Source: Stenotrophomonas sp. BIGb0135
GTDB taxonomy: Bacteria; Pseudomonadota; Gammaproteobacteria; Xanthomonadales; Xanthomonadaceae
Assembly (NCBI RefSeq): GCF_024810105.1
Contig: NZ_JANUDX010000006.1
Coordinates: forward strand, 179,145-243,144
Direction: 5' to 3'
Length of the DNA stretch: 64,000 nt
The position numbers and the translations under genes are program-made. Under the pieces are notes generated by a model. That model worked only from the letters and a program-made list of their open reading frames with translations. It was not told the DNA's origin and searched no databases. This document shows, in pieces, positions 19,526 through 28,721 of this stretch; positions within the stretch are counted from its first letter, which is position 1; every line of letters begins with the position of its first letter.

Positions 19526-19547
19526 AATGCGAGTGATTCGTCGCATT
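19526..19547. promoter_or_regulatory. 22-bp inverted repeat between divergent TetR and O-methyltransferase genes
   Basis: AATGCGA (19526-19532), 8-bp spacer, TCGCATT (19541-19547): perfect 7-bp arms. It lies 46 bp before the methyltransferase start and 63 bp before tetR, where a TetR operator would repress both. A further TTCGCATT occurs at about 19578-19587. Confidence 0.65.
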
Positions 19548-19609
19548 TCCAGAATACGGCCGATCCCCGATCCGCACTATTCGCATTCCCTGGCACGGGT
19601 CCCCGCCGC

Positions 19610-20284
19610 ATGAACGACCGCGCAACCCCGCAGATTTCCTCAAGAAAACGCCCGCGCCAGAGCCGCTCCAACGCGCTGGTGGCGGTGATCCTGGAGGCGG
19701 CTGCTCAGGTTCTGGCCCAGCAGGGCGCCGCCCGTTTCACCACCGCACGGGTGGCCGAGCGTGCCGGGGTCAGCATCGGCTCGCTGTACCAGTACTTCCC
19801 GAACAAGGCCGCGATCCTGTTCCGCCTGCAGACCGAGGAGTGGGCGCAGACCGGCGATGTGCTCAGGCGCGTGCTGGAGGATGCCGCCACGCCGCCACTG
19901 CAGCGGCTGCGCCTGCTGGTGCATGCGTTCATCCACTCGGAGTGCGACGAGGCGCAGATGCGCGTGGCGCTCAGCGACGCCGCCCCGCTGTACCGCGATG
20001 CGCCGGAAACACGCCAGGCCCGCGCGCAGGGCGACGCCGCGTTCGACGCCTTCATGTGCGAAGCGCTGCCCGAAGCAACGGCCGAAACGCGCGCCCTGGC
20101 CGTCGACCTGATCGGCACCACCTTGAGTACGGTGGGCAAGCAGTTCTCCAGCAGCGCGCCTTCGCCTGCCGCCATCGACGCCTATGCCGATGCCATGGCC
20201 GACATGTTCTGCGCCTACCTGCAGGCCCTGACGCCTGCCGGCACTACGGCCGCGCGCGCAGCAGCGCCAGCCCGAAGCCGATGA
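19610..20284 (+). CDS. TetR-family transcriptional regulator
   Basis: A 224-residue repressor-type protein. The N-terminal helix-turn-helix is at about 25-70 (RFTTARVAERAGVSIGSLYQYFPNKAAIL is the usual TetR pattern; I quote VSIGSLYQYFPNK as the key part). The C-terminal ligand domain is helical and belongs to the TetR_C_ type seen in PsrA/AcrR-like proteins. It diverges from an O-methyltransferase/SDR operon, with a palindromic candidate operator between. Its last 41 bases overlap the 3' end of the LysE exporter gene on the other strand. Confidence 0.9.
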   Translation: MNDRATPQISSRKRPRQSRSNALVAVILEAAAQVLAQQGAARFTTARVAERAGVSIGSLYQYFPNKAAILFRLQTEEWAQTGDVLRRVLEDAATPPLQRLRLLVHAFIHSECDEAQMRVALSDAAPLYRDAPETRQARAQGDAAFDAFMCEALPEATAETRALAVDLIGTTLSTVGKQFSSSAPSPAAIDAYADAMADMFCAYLQALTPAGTTAARAAAPARSR

Positions 20285-20870
20285 AGATGGTGCCGACCAC
20301 GCGGTCGAACACCTTGCGCAGCCCCGGACGCGCCAGGTAGCCGGCCAGCCCGCGCCCACCGGCGGCGTACACCGCGTACCAGAACATTTCCATCAGCGCG
20401 AAGGTACCGACCAGGATCACGAACTGCGGCAGCTGCGGCTGGGCCAGATCGACGAACTGCGGCAGGAATGCCGAGGCGAACAGCAGCAGCTTGGGGTTGC
20501 TGATGCCGATGATGAAGCCATCGCGGAACAGGATGCGGCGCTTGCTGGGCGCGATCGCCGCGGTGTTGCCGACATCGATCGGCGCATCGCCGCCGCGCCA
20601 GGCCTTGATCCCCAGGTACACCAGGTAGGCCACGCCGGCGTAGCGCAGCACGTCGAACACCAGCGGCGAGGCCTTGAGCACCGCGCCCAGGCCGGCGGCG
20701 GAAATCGACAGCGCCAGCACCAGCGCGCTCAGGCAACCGGCCATGGCGGCGATGCTGCGGCGGAAGCCCACGCGCACGCTGCGGGTCATCACGTGCAGCA
20801 TGTTCGGCCCCGGCGTGCCGCACAGGACGAACACGGTGACGGCGAAGATCCACCAGGTATGCAGGTTCAT
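20244..20870 (-). CDS. LysE/RhtB-family amino-acid exporter
   Basis: A 208-residue inner-membrane protein with about six helices. The N-terminal LCGTPGPNMLHVMTRSVRVG is the LysE/RhtB signature (Gx3PGPxxxx), and GISNPKLLLFASAFLPQF is the second conserved segment. Start at MNLHTWWIFAVTVF (20870) is chosen by family likeness; longer frames are not convincing. Its tail overlaps tetR by 41 bases convergently. Substrate not determined. Confidence 0.9.
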   Translation of the reverse strand: MNLHTWWIFAVTVFVLCGTPGPNMLHVMTRSVRVGFRRSIAAMAGCLSALVLALSISAAGLGAVLKASPLVFDVLRYAGVAYLVYLGIKAWRGGDAPIDVGNTAAIAPSKRRILFRDGFIIGISNPKLLLFASAFLPQFVDLAQPQLPQFVILVGTFALMEMFWYAVYAAGGRGLAGYLARPGLRKVFDRVVGTIFIGFGLALLRARP

Positions 20871-21031
20871 GGCAACAACACTTGGAAAGGGAAGCCGGCC
20901 GCTGGCCGGGCGCCCCATGATGCCTGACGGACAAGGCACCCGGCGGCCAGAAACGCGCCTTGGCCGCCACGCGCAATACATTTGACCGTCGTTGCAGCCA
21001 CCGGGCATGGCCCGCCGCTGCCGGCCATGCA

Positions 21032-21060
21032 CACCGGGGCACCGCTCGGGTGCCCCGGTG
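21032..21060 (-). terminator. Hairpin downstream of the large TonB receptor
   Basis: CACCGGGGCACC, loop GCTCG, GGTGCCCCGGTG: a perfect 12-bp stem 22 bases beyond the stop codon of the minus-strand receptor. No T-run follows. Confidence 0.6.
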
Positions 21061-21082
21061 GCCCTGCACGCTCAACCGAGGC

Positions 21083-23956
21083 TCAGAACCGCAGGTCCGC
21101 GCGCAGGTACCAGTAGCGCCCGCGCGGGATGTCGTAGGTGGAGGCGTCGTAGCCGTTGAGCGAGCACGACAGGCAGATCGGCGGATCCTTGTCGAACACG
21201 TTGTTCAAGCCGGCGCTGAGCTGCAGCCCCTTCATCCAGTCGATCTTGTAGCCCACCTGCATGTCGTGGAAGGTGGTGGCCTTCAGCTCGTTGGTGCCCT
21301 CGATCTGGTTGCTGCACACCGGGAAGGCCACCGCATCGCCGCAGTCTTCGGTGAGCTTGGAGATGTGCCGCACCGTCCAGGATGCGTTCCAGTGGGCCAG
21401 GTTCCAGCTCAGCGTGGCGTTGCTGGTCCACTCCGGGATGGAACTGTCGGACACTTCCACGCCCGGCTCCTGCGGCTGGCGCTGCCCCGCTGCACCGATC
21501 GCCTCGTACCGGCCCACGAAGGTGTTCTGCCAGCCCAGCTTGAACTGGCCGGCCGAGGTTTCCGGCAGCGTCCAGAACAGGTCCACGTCCCAGCCATCGG
21601 TCTTGATCGAGCCCAGGTTGGTCAGGCGGTTGTTGAAGCCGCTGACCGCACCGGTGGAGGCACGGGTGATGCCGCCGCAGTACAGCGGGTCCAGCGTGTC
21701 CACGCACAGGTCGAGCTGGGTCTGGGCGTTGATCGCCTGGATGGCGCCCTCGATGGTGTGCCGGTAGAAGGTCACGTCCACGTCGAAGCGCTCGGACCAG
21801 GAGGCGTTGCTGCCGAACCACGGGCTCCACACGAAGCCGGCGCTGAAGCTGCGCGAACGCTCCGGGTCCAGCGCGCTGTTGCCGCCGGTGGTGACCGAGA
21901 TCTGCGAGTTGGCCTGCTGGAAGCCGGTGGGCACGCCGAGCGCGGCGCAGTTGGCCGCGCTGCCGCGCGGCGGGGTGCCGCCCAGGCCGACCGAGCACGG
22001 ATCGAACAGCTGCAGGTCGGCGCGCGCGGCCGAGCCGTACAGTTCGCCGATCGACGGGGCGCGGAAACCTTCGGCATAGGTGGTGCGCAGCACGAAGTCG
22101 TTGGTCACCTGCCAGCGCAGGCCGTACTTGGGCACGAACTCGCCGCCGAAGGTGGAGTAGTCCGAGTAGCGCCCGGCCAGGCTGAGGTCGAGTTTCTCGC
22201 CGATCGCGCTCTTGGCGAAGATCGGGATGCTCAACTCCAGGTAGGCCTCGCTGACGTCGTAGGAACCGGACGTGGGCAGCGACGGTACGCCGTTGTAATG
22301 GCCGATCACGGTGAGCGGATCGGGCTGGTATGAGCCCTCGTACTTGCGGTATTCCAGGCCGGTGGCGAACGACACCGGGCCGGCCGGCAGGGTGAACAGG
22401 TCGCTGCTCAGGTTGGCGGTGACCAGGCTCAGCTCGTTCTGGCTGCGGTCGCGGACCACCGGCTGGATCCAGGCCAGCATCGCCGGGGTGATCGTGCCCG
22501 GGCCGCCGAAGATGTTCAGCGGCACGCAGCCGGGCGTGGCCGCGCACACGGCCGGATCGCCCAGGGCCATGTTGACGTTGAAGATGTTGTAGCTGCCGTA
22601 GTTGGTCTGCTCGGCCTTGTTCTTGCTGTACATCCCATTGACGTCCCAGAACCAGCTGCGGTCCGCGGCCTCGAACTGGCCGACCAGGCCGGTGGCGACG
22701 TACCGGGTGTTGACCTCCTGCTCGAACACGCGTGCGCCGCCTTCCACCGGGCGGCGGCCGATCATGATCAGGTTGTCCGAGGAATCCAGGTCGAAGCCGA
22801 ACGGGTTGTACGGGTTGAGCGCGGAAATGACGATGTTGTCGGCCAGCGGGTTGCCGGTGGCGCCGTCGGGGCCGAAGAACAGCGGCTCGGGGCCGGCCTG
22901 GTTGGTGGACTCGCGGCGGTTGGCCAGCGCCTTGACGTACCACTGCAGGTTGTCGGTGATGTCGAAGCGGAACTGGCCGAAGATGCCCTTCCGCTCCGAC
23001 GGCGTCAGCACCATGTTGTATTCGGCGAAGTTGAAGCGGTCGGCGGTGCCGAAGCAGTGGTAGCTGTCGGTGCGCGCGCAACCGTCGGCGCCGTTGAACG
23101 TGGGCGACGTGGCGCCGGTGTTCGGGGTGAGGTCGTGGGTGATGCCGGTGGTGGGATCGGTGAAAATGAAGCGCCCGGTCGGGGTGGCCGAACTGCCGAA
23201 GGACAGGCCGGTGCCCGGGATCGGGAAGCGCGACTGCTCGCGGTCGCTGGCGTACACCGGGTCCTGCTTGGTCCAGCTGGCGCCGAGGAACAGGCTGTAG
23301 CGGTCGCCGCTGGTGCCCCAGGCCAGGTCCACGCCCTTCTGGGTGCCGTCGCCCTTGCTGTACTCGCCGTAGTTGAGGGTGACCTGGCCGCCATCGAATT
23401 CACGGCGGGTGATGATGTTGACCACGCCGGCGATCGCATCGGAGCCGTACAGCGAGGAGGCGCCATCCTCGAGCACTTCGATGCGCTCCACGATGGCCAG
23501 CGGAATGGTGTTCAGGTCGGTGGCCGCGCCCACGCCGGAGGCCGAGGATTCATTGACCCAGCGGATGCCATCCACCAGCACCAGCACGCGTTTGGCGCCG
23601 AGGTGGCGCAGGTCGACCTGGGCCGAGCCGGCCCCCACGCCGCTGCCGTCCGGCGGAAAACCGAAGTTGCCGGAGGAATTGAACTTGGCATTGAGCGCCG
23701 AACCGGAGCCGGTCAGCTGCTGCAGCACCTCGCCGATCGAAGTGAGCCCGGTACGTTCGATCTCGCTGCGGGTCAGGGTCTGGATCGGCACCTGGCCTTC
23801 CACTTCAGCCCGCTTGATGCGGGTGCCGGTCACCTCGACGCGGTCCAGCTCGGTGGTGGTGCGCGGCGCATCCTGGGCACCGGCGAGCACCGGGGCAGCC
23901 AACAACAGGCACAGCGATACAGCGACCGCCAAGGGGCGGTGGTGCAGGTCGTTCAT
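21083..23956 (-). CDS. TonB-dependent outer-membrane receptor (large, non-siderophore type)
   Basis: A 957-residue receptor. Signal peptide about 1-27 (ends GAQ-DA), TonB-box-like [12 protein letters not shown], plug domain about 50-170 ([41 protein letters not shown]) and a long barrel ending [16 protein letters not shown] with C-terminal Phe. The plug is of the kind in large Xanthomonadaceae TonB receptors for plant or peptide-derived nutrients and the TonB-linked family with a [13 protein letters not shown] segment. GGAG precedes the ATG at 23956. A lone exbD gene lies just upstream on the same strand. Confidence 0.9.
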   Translation of the reverse strand: MNDLHHRPLAVAVSLCLLLAAPVLAGAQDAPRTTTELDRVEVTGTRIKRAEVEGQVPIQTLTRSEIERTGLTSIGEVLQQLTGSGSALNAKFNSSGNFGFPPDGSGVGAGSAQVDLRHLGAKRVLVLVDGIRWVNESSASGVGAATDLNTIPLAIVERIEVLEDGASSLYGSDAIAGVVNIITRREFDGGQVTLNYGEYSKGDGTQKGVDLAWGTSGDRYSLFLGASWTKQDPVYASDREQSRFPIPGTGLSFGSSATPTGRFIFTDPTTGITHDLTPNTGATSPTFNGADGCARTDSYHCFGTADRFNFAEYNMVLTPSERKGIFGQFRFDITDNLQWYVKALANRRESTNQAGPEPLFFGPDGATGNPLADNIVISALNPYNPFGFDLDSSDNLIMIGRRPVEGGARVFEQEVNTRYVATGLVGQFEAADRSWFWDVNGMYSKNKAEQTNYGSYNIFNVNMALGDPAVCAATPGCVPLNIFGGPGTITPAMLAWIQPVVRDRSQNELSLVTANLSSDLFTLPAGPVSFATGLEYRKYEGSYQPDPLTVIGHYNGVPSLPTSGSYDVSEAYLELSIPIFAKSAIGEKLDLSLAGRYSDYSTFGGEFVPKYGLRWQVTNDFVLRTTYAEGFRAPSIGELYGSAARADLQLFDPCSVGLGGTPPRGSAANCAALGVPTGFQQANSQISVTTGGNSALDPERSRSFSAGFVWSPWFGSNASWSERFDVDVTFYRHTIEGAIQAINAQTQLDLCVDTLDPLYCGGITRASTGAVSGFNNRLTNLGSIKTDGWDVDLFWTLPETSAGQFKLGWQNTFVGRYEAIGAAGQRQPQEPGVEVSDSSIPEWTSNATLSWNLAHWNASWTVRHISKLTEDCGDAVAFPVCSNQIEGTNELKATTFHDMQVGYKIDWMKGLQLSAGLNNVFDKDPPICLSCSLNGYDASTYDIPRGRYWYLRADLRF

Positions 23957-24119
23957 TCGCTCTCTCTCCAAAGGAATGTTGGGCTGGGCCGCCGCGCCCC
24001 CCAATGCGCGGCAACGTCTCCTTTGTAAACAAACGGTAAAAGTGAAGAAGTGACGACCAACACTTTTTCACGCCACTCAGACAAATCCGAACAGGCAAGA
24101 TGCAGGCGCCGCAACGCAT

Positions 24120-24143
24120 GACGCCCCTGCGGACAGGGGCGTC
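24120..24143 (-). terminator. Hairpin after exbD
   Basis: GACGCCCCTG, loop CGGA, CAGGGGCGTC: a perfect 10-bp stem 29 bases past the exbD stop. No T-run. It suggests exbD and the receptor are separate transcripts or that the receptor is only partly read through. Confidence 0.6.
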
Positions 24144-24171
24144 AGTGGTGCGCTGCAATGCAGAAAACGGG

Positions 24172-24579
24172 CTATTGCACGAACGCGATGCGCTGCAGTT
24201 GCGCGTTGTTGGCCGCCGCCAGGATCTTGGCCATCACCTCGTACTCGGTGCCCGGGTCGGTTGCGATACGCAGTTCGGGCAGGTTGCCGGCATGGGTCTG
24301 CGCCTGCTCCTGCATGCGCGCCTGCAAGGCCGCTACCGGAATGGACTGCCCGTTCCAGGTGACCTGGTTGGCGGCGTCGACGCGCAGTTCGATCGGCGGC
24401 GGCGGGTCCAGCGGCGGCGTCACCGCCGTGGTCCGCTGCGGAAGGCCGACCGGGATCGGCAGGGAAATCATCGGCGCGGTCACGATGAAGATGATCAACA
24501 GCACCAGCATCACATCGACCAACGGTGTCACGTTGATCTCGGCCAGTGGTCCAGAGTTCCCTGCTGCACGGAATGCCAT
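24172..24579 (-). CDS. exbD: ExbD/TolR-family proton-channel protein, solitary
   Basis: A 135-residue single-span inner-membrane protein. It starts [20 protein letters not shown]; the family motif [19 protein letters not shown] (residues about 14-32) includes the conserved Asp (VDV) that carries protons in ExbBD. A periplasmic domain of about 90 residues follows. AAGGAG eight bases upstream supports the ATG at 24579. No exbB or tonB lies beside it, which is unusual, so it may serve as an accessory ExbD for the neighbouring receptor. Confidence 0.9.
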   Translation of the reverse strand: MAFRAAGNSGPLAEINVTPLVDVMLVLLIIFIVTAPMISLPIPVGLPQRTTAVTPPLDPPPPIELRVDAANQVTWNGQSIPVAALQARMQEQAQTHAGNLPELRIATDPGTEYEVMAKILAAANNAQLQRIAFVQ

Positions 24580-24724
24580 GGTCTGCTCCTTGCGTGGGGG
24601 CCGGTTGCCCCAGCCCGAGACTACGCCCGGCCCAGGCCGCTGCCGCGCGGCCGGCAGGCGGCTGTTCATGATCGAGTCGGCTTGCCCTCACCGCCGTTCA
24701 CCCGGCGCCGTTATGCTTTCGGCC

Positions 24725-26704
24725 ATGACTCGACTTCCCCTCTGTTTCCTCAGCGTATCTGCCCTGCTGGCCTGTTCCGGCGTCAGCCCGGTAGCCGATG
24801 CGCAGAACCTCGACGCGCAGCGCGCGCAGCTCAAGGCCGCCATCGACAGCGCCGAGCGCGGCCAGTTCGACGCCGCCCAGGCCGCCGCCCTCGGCAAGCA
24901 TCCGCTGTATGGCTGGCTGGAGTACGCCAACCTGCGCCGTAACATCGATACCGTCGGCACCGCCCAGGCCCAGGATTTCCTGAAGCGCTACAACGGCCAG
25001 GCGGTGGCCAGCAGCTTCCGCAGCGTGTGGCTGCCCGCCGTCGCGCGCCGCCAGGACTGGCCGACCCTGCTGGCCAACTGGGTACCCACCGACAACGTCG
25101 GCCTTCGCTGTGCCCAACTCAATGCGCGCCAGGCCACAGGCAAGGCCGACGCGCAGTGGACCAGCGAAGCGCAGGCGATCTGGCGCAGCACCGGCAAGTC
25201 GCTGCCCGATGCCTGCGATGCGGTCTTCGCGGTCCTCGATGCCAAGGGCGGCCTGAGTGCCGACCTGCGCTGGGCGCGGATCGACGCCGCCGCGGACGAA
25301 CAACAGCCAGCGGTGATGCGCAGCGCCGCACGCGGCCTGCCCGCGGCCGACCTGGCGCTGGCCAACACCTATGCCGCCTTCGTCGACAAGCCCAATGCCA
25401 GCGCACTGAACTGGCCGCGCAACGAGCGCAGCCGGCGCATCGCCACCGATGGCCTGGCCAAGCTGGCCAAGGCCGATCCGGCCGCCACCGAGCAGCAGTT
25501 GCCGCAGTACGCCAACGCGCTGCAGCTGAGCGCCGCCCAGCAGGCCCAGGTGCTGTACCAGGTAGCGTTGTGGACGGTGGCCTCCTACGGTCCCGAGTCC
25601 GCGCGCCGCCTCAATGCCGTGCCCGACGCGGCCTACGACGAGCGCCTGCACGAATGGCGGGCGCGCGAGGCGATGTCGCGCGGCGACTGGCCGCAGGCGC
25701 TGGCGGCGATCCGCAAGATGGGCCCGACCCAGCGCAGCGACTCGCGCTGGCGCTATTTCGAGGCGCGCATGCTGGAGAAGACCGGCAAGCGCAGCGAGGC
25801 CCAGCCGCTGTACCGCGAGGCGGCGCGCGCAGCCACGTTCCACGGCTTCCTCGCCGCCGACCAGCTCGGCCAGTCCACCTACACGCTGTGCCCGTGGGAA
25901 CCCAACGACAGCGCGCAGGCGCAGGCGGCGGTCGCGCGCGATCCGGCGATCATCCGCGCGATGGAACTGTTCAAGATCGAGCGCACCGGCTGGGCCGTGG
26001 CCGAATGGAACGACGCGTTGAGCCGCTACGACACCACCCAGCGCCGCATCGCGGTGGAAGTGGCGCGCGACAACGGCTGGTTCGACCGCGCGGTGTTCTC
26101 GCTCGGCAAGACCCCGGACGAGCAGCGCCTGTACTCGCTGCGCTTCCCGCTGCACCACGATGATGCGATCCGCCGCGAATCGGCACGCAATGCCATCGAT
26201 CCGGCCTGGGTCGCCGCCGAGATCCGCGCCGAGAGCATCTTCAATCCGAAGGCACGCTCGCCGGCCAACGCCATGGGCCTGATGCAGGTGCTGCCGGCCA
26301 CCGGCGCCAGCGTGGCCAAGTCGATCGGGCTGGCCAACTACGGCGGCGCGGCCAGCCTGTACGACCCGGACACCAACATCGCCATCGGCACCGCCTACCT
26401 GCGCCAGCTGATGAACAAGTACGAAGGCCTGCCCTACATCACCATCGCCGCCTACAACGCCGGCCCGACCCCGACCGCACGCTGGCAGACCCAGCGCCCG
26501 GGCTTCGACCCGGACATCTGGATCGAGACCATCAGCTACAAGGAAACCCGCGAGTACGTCGCGCGTATCCTGGCCTTCAGCGTCATCTACGACTGGCGCT
26601 TGAACGGCACCGCGCTGCCGGTGACCGACCGCATGAGCGGCCGCCTGCAGGCCAAGCGCAAGAACTTCGCCTGCGCGGCCAACGCGGACAAGGGCGGCGA
26701 CTGA
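24725..26704 (+). CDS. slt: Soluble lytic murein transglycosylase (Slt70-type)
   Basis: A 659-residue exported lytic transglycosylase, close to the 645 residues of E. coli Slt70. N-terminal signal about 1-27; LLAC in it could be a lipobox, but SPVADA-QN is an ordinary cut site, so the form is uncertain. Alpha-superhelical U/L domains span about 30-470, and the catalytic SLT domain about 475-620 has Glu503 in [11 protein letters not shown], the family motif [13 protein letters not shown], and [13 protein letters not shown]. An ATG four codons upstream (24713) is an alternative start. It cleaves peptidoglycan glycan strands and diverges from exbD. Confidence 0.92.
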   Translation: MTRLPLCFLSVSALLACSGVSPVADAQNLDAQRAQLKAAIDSAERGQFDAAQAAALGKHPLYGWLEYANLRRNIDTVGTAQAQDFLKRYNGQAVASSFRSVWLPAVARRQDWPTLLANWVPTDNVGLRCAQLNARQATGKADAQWTSEAQAIWRSTGKSLPDACDAVFAVLDAKGGLSADLRWARIDAAADEQQPAVMRSAARGLPAADLALANTYAAFVDKPNASALNWPRNERSRRIATDGLAKLAKADPAATEQQLPQYANALQLSAAQQAQVLYQVALWTVASYGPESARRLNAVPDAAYDERLHEWRAREAMSRGDWPQALAAIRKMGPTQRSDSRWRYFEARMLEKTGKRSEAQPLYREAARAATFHGFLAADQLGQSTYTLCPWEPNDSAQAQAAVARDPAIIRAMELFKIERTGWAVAEWNDALSRYDTTQRRIAVEVARDNGWFDRAVFSLGKTPDEQRLYSLRFPLHHDDAIRRESARNAIDPAWVAAEIRAESIFNPKARSPANAMGLMQVLPATGASVAKSIGLANYGGAASLYDPDTNIAIGTAYLRQLMNKYEGLPYITIAAYNAGPTPTARWQTQRPGFDPDIWIETISYKETREYVARILAFSVIYDWRLNGTALPVTDRMSGRLQAKRKNFACAANADKGGD

Positions 26705-26724
26705 GAAACGCGCGCCAGGGGGGT

Positions 26725-26790
26725 GCCGGCCATTGGCCGGCTCCCCCGATGGCCTGGAATTTCCAGCAGCCGGCCAACGGCCGGCACTAC
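26725..26790. repeat. Pair of SMAG/GCCGGCC palindromes before cca
   Basis: GCCGGCCATTGGCCGGC at 26725-26741, and at 26769-26790 a minus-strand GTAGTGCCGGCCGTTGGCCG element. The two face each other across about 27 bases, as in SMAG dimers. No gene is present between slt and cca. Confidence 0.75.
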
Positions 26791-26832
26791 CGCCATTGGC
26801 ATCCCGTCGGCTCACTGCGGCATCATGGCCGC

Positions 26833-28053
26833 ATGAAGATCTATCTTGTTGGCGGCGCGGTACGCGACCGCATCCTGCAACGCGACCCCGGTGACCGCGA
26901 CTGGGTCGTGGTCGGCGCCTCACAGGCGCAGATGGAAGCATTGGGCTATAAGGCGGTCGGCCGCGATTTCCCGGTATTCCTGCATCCCGATACCGGCGAG
27001 GAGTACGCGCTGGCGCGTACCGAGCGCAAGTCCGGCCGTGGCTACCGCGGCTTCGTGGTCGATGCCGATCCGTCGGTGACGCTCGAAGACGACCTGCTGC
27101 GCCGCGACTTCACCATCAACGCCATCGCCTGCGATGAAGCCACCGGCGCGCTGGTGGACCCGTATGGCGGCGTGCGCGATATCGAACAGCGCGTGCTGCG
27201 CCATGTCGGCCCGGCCTTCGTCGAAGACCCGCTGCGGGTGCTGCGTGCGGCACGCTTCATGGCCCGCTTCGCCCCGCTCGGCTTCACCGTCTCCCCGGAA
27301 ACCCTGGACCTGATGCGCCAGGTCGCCGACAGCGGTGAGCTGGACGCGCTGGTACCCGAACGCGTCTGGCAGGAACTGCGCCGCGCGCTCACCTGCGCCC
27401 AGCCTTCGGCCTTCCTGCGCACCCTGCACGACGCTGGCGCGCTACGCGCGATCCTGCCCGAGCTGGATGCGCTGTACGGCGTGCCGCAACGGGCCGAGTT
27501 CCATCCCGAAGTGGACACCGGCGTGCACCAGGAAATGGTCAGCGACATGGCCGCGCGCCTCGCGCCCGGCGATGACCTGATCGGCTTCGCCGCGCTCACC
27601 CACGACCTCGGCAAGGGCCTCACCCCGCCGGACGAATGGCCGCGCCACCCGCAGCATGAACAACGCGGCCTTGCGCCGCTGGCCGCGCTGTGCGATCGCT
27701 TGAAGGTGCCACTGGAGCACCGTCAACTGGCCGAGGCGGTGTGCCGCGATCACCTCAACGTGCACCGCCTCGACGAACTGCGCGATGCCACCGTGCTGGC
27801 GCTGCTCAGCCGCTGCGATGGCTTCCGCCGTCCCGAGCGCATCGCGCAGATCGCACTGTGCTGCGAGGCGGACAAGCGCGGCCGGCGCGGCTTCGAGGAC
27901 AGCGACTACCCGCAGGGTGAAACGCTCAAGCGCGTGCACCAGGCCGCGCTGGCCATCCAGGCACGCGATCTCGACCTGACCCACCTGAAGGGCCCGGCGG
28001 TGGGTGACGCATTGGCGAGGGCGCGTACGCAGGCGATTGGCGCGGTGCGCTGA
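26833..28053 (+). CDS. cca: CCA tRNA nucleotidyltransferase (bacterial HD-domain type)
   Basis: A 406-residue enzyme adding or repairing the 3' CCA of tRNAs. The nucleotidyltransferase core starts [12 protein letters not shown] with GGxVRD at residues 7-12 and the metal-binding DRD at 21-23. [10 protein letters not shown] (about 91-100) and the RNA-binding neck with [16 protein letters not shown] follow. An HD phosphohydrolase domain (LTHDLGKGL, about 255-263) matches the E. coli multi-function type. The ATG at 26833 gives the family N-terminus. Confidence 0.95.
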   Translation: MKIYLVGGAVRDRILQRDPGDRDWVVVGASQAQMEALGYKAVGRDFPVFLHPDTGEEYALARTERKSGRGYRGFVVDADPSVTLEDDLLRRDFTINAIACDEATGALVDPYGGVRDIEQRVLRHVGPAFVEDPLRVLRAARFMARFAPLGFTVSPETLDLMRQVADSGELDALVPERVWQELRRALTCAQPSAFLRTLHDAGALRAILPELDALYGVPQRAEFHPEVDTGVHQEMVSDMAARLAPGDDLIGFAALTHDLGKGLTPPDEWPRHPQHEQRGLAPLAALCDRLKVPLEHRQLAEAVCRDHLNVHRLDELRDATVLALLSRCDGFRRPERIAQIALCCEADKRGRRGFEDSDYPQGETLKRVHQAALAIQARDLDLTHLKGPAVGDALARARTQAIGAVR

Positions 28054-28178
28054 GCACCGCTCATCCAGCCCCGATGGCCACGGTTTCCGGCCATCCCCTT
28101 TCCATACGTCAACATCGTGTTTCATCGCAGAGACCATCCTGGATCTCCGGGCAATGAAACTGCTACCAGGGAGTGGTA

Positions 28179-28673
28179 ATGGCAAGCAATCCATCGGAGC
28201 ACCTGCTCACCGTCGTGCAGGAAATTGGAAGCCTGGCAATGCTCGGCCTTTTCGCCTGCGTCGCTGGGGCGCTTTGGCAAGCACGCGCGAAGCTCATGAA
28301 GCGACCAGCACTGCTGCACGCTGTCGGGCTGGCCATCGTCTGCTTCGGCTACTGGCTGTCCAGATTCAACTTTGGCGAAACAGGAAGCATGGTCGCGTCG
28401 GCAGGCATCTTCGGGCTCGGGGTAGCACTACTGGCCGCCAGCTTTACATTGCAGCCGCCTCCCAAAAAGGCGCCGTCGCCGCCAGGCGATCTTGAGCGCC
28501 TCGCAGAATCCTTGATCATTCAATTGCGCCAGGAGATTGAGGAGATTGAATCTCGTCCAATGGCGCCCTTGCATAAGAAGCTCAAACTGGAGGAATCACG
28601 CGAAAGGCTCTCCACCGCCATTCATCTATGGATTGAAGAATCGAAGGCGCGCAGAAGGGAAGACAACGCGTAG
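28179..28673 (+). CDS. Small membrane protein of unknown function with helical C-terminal tail
   Basis: A 164-residue protein I do not recognise. Three hydrophobic stretches (about 10-32, 43-60 and 68-88) suggest three membrane spans, then a Pro-rich break (PPPKKAPSPPG) and a charged, probably coiled-coil cytoplasmic tail (about 100-160, many Glu/Arg/Lys). AGGGAG five bases before the ATG at 28179 is a good ribosome-binding site. Codon use is less GC-biased than its neighbours (AGA, ATT, GAT, AAA are frequent), so it may be a recent arrival. It lies between cca and the autotransporter with no obvious partner. Confidence 0.7.
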   Translation: MASNPSEHLLTVVQEIGSLAMLGLFACVAGALWQARAKLMKRPALLHAVGLAIVCFGYWLSRFNFGETGSMVASAGIFGLGVALLAASFTLQPPPKKAPSPPGDLERLAESLIIQLRQEIEEIESRPMAPLHKKLKLEESRERLSTAIHLWIEESKARRREDNA

Positions 28674-28721
28674 TTGTAGTTTTCTACGCAGGTGAGGCGT
28701 CCTTGGGTTGCCCGCAATGCG

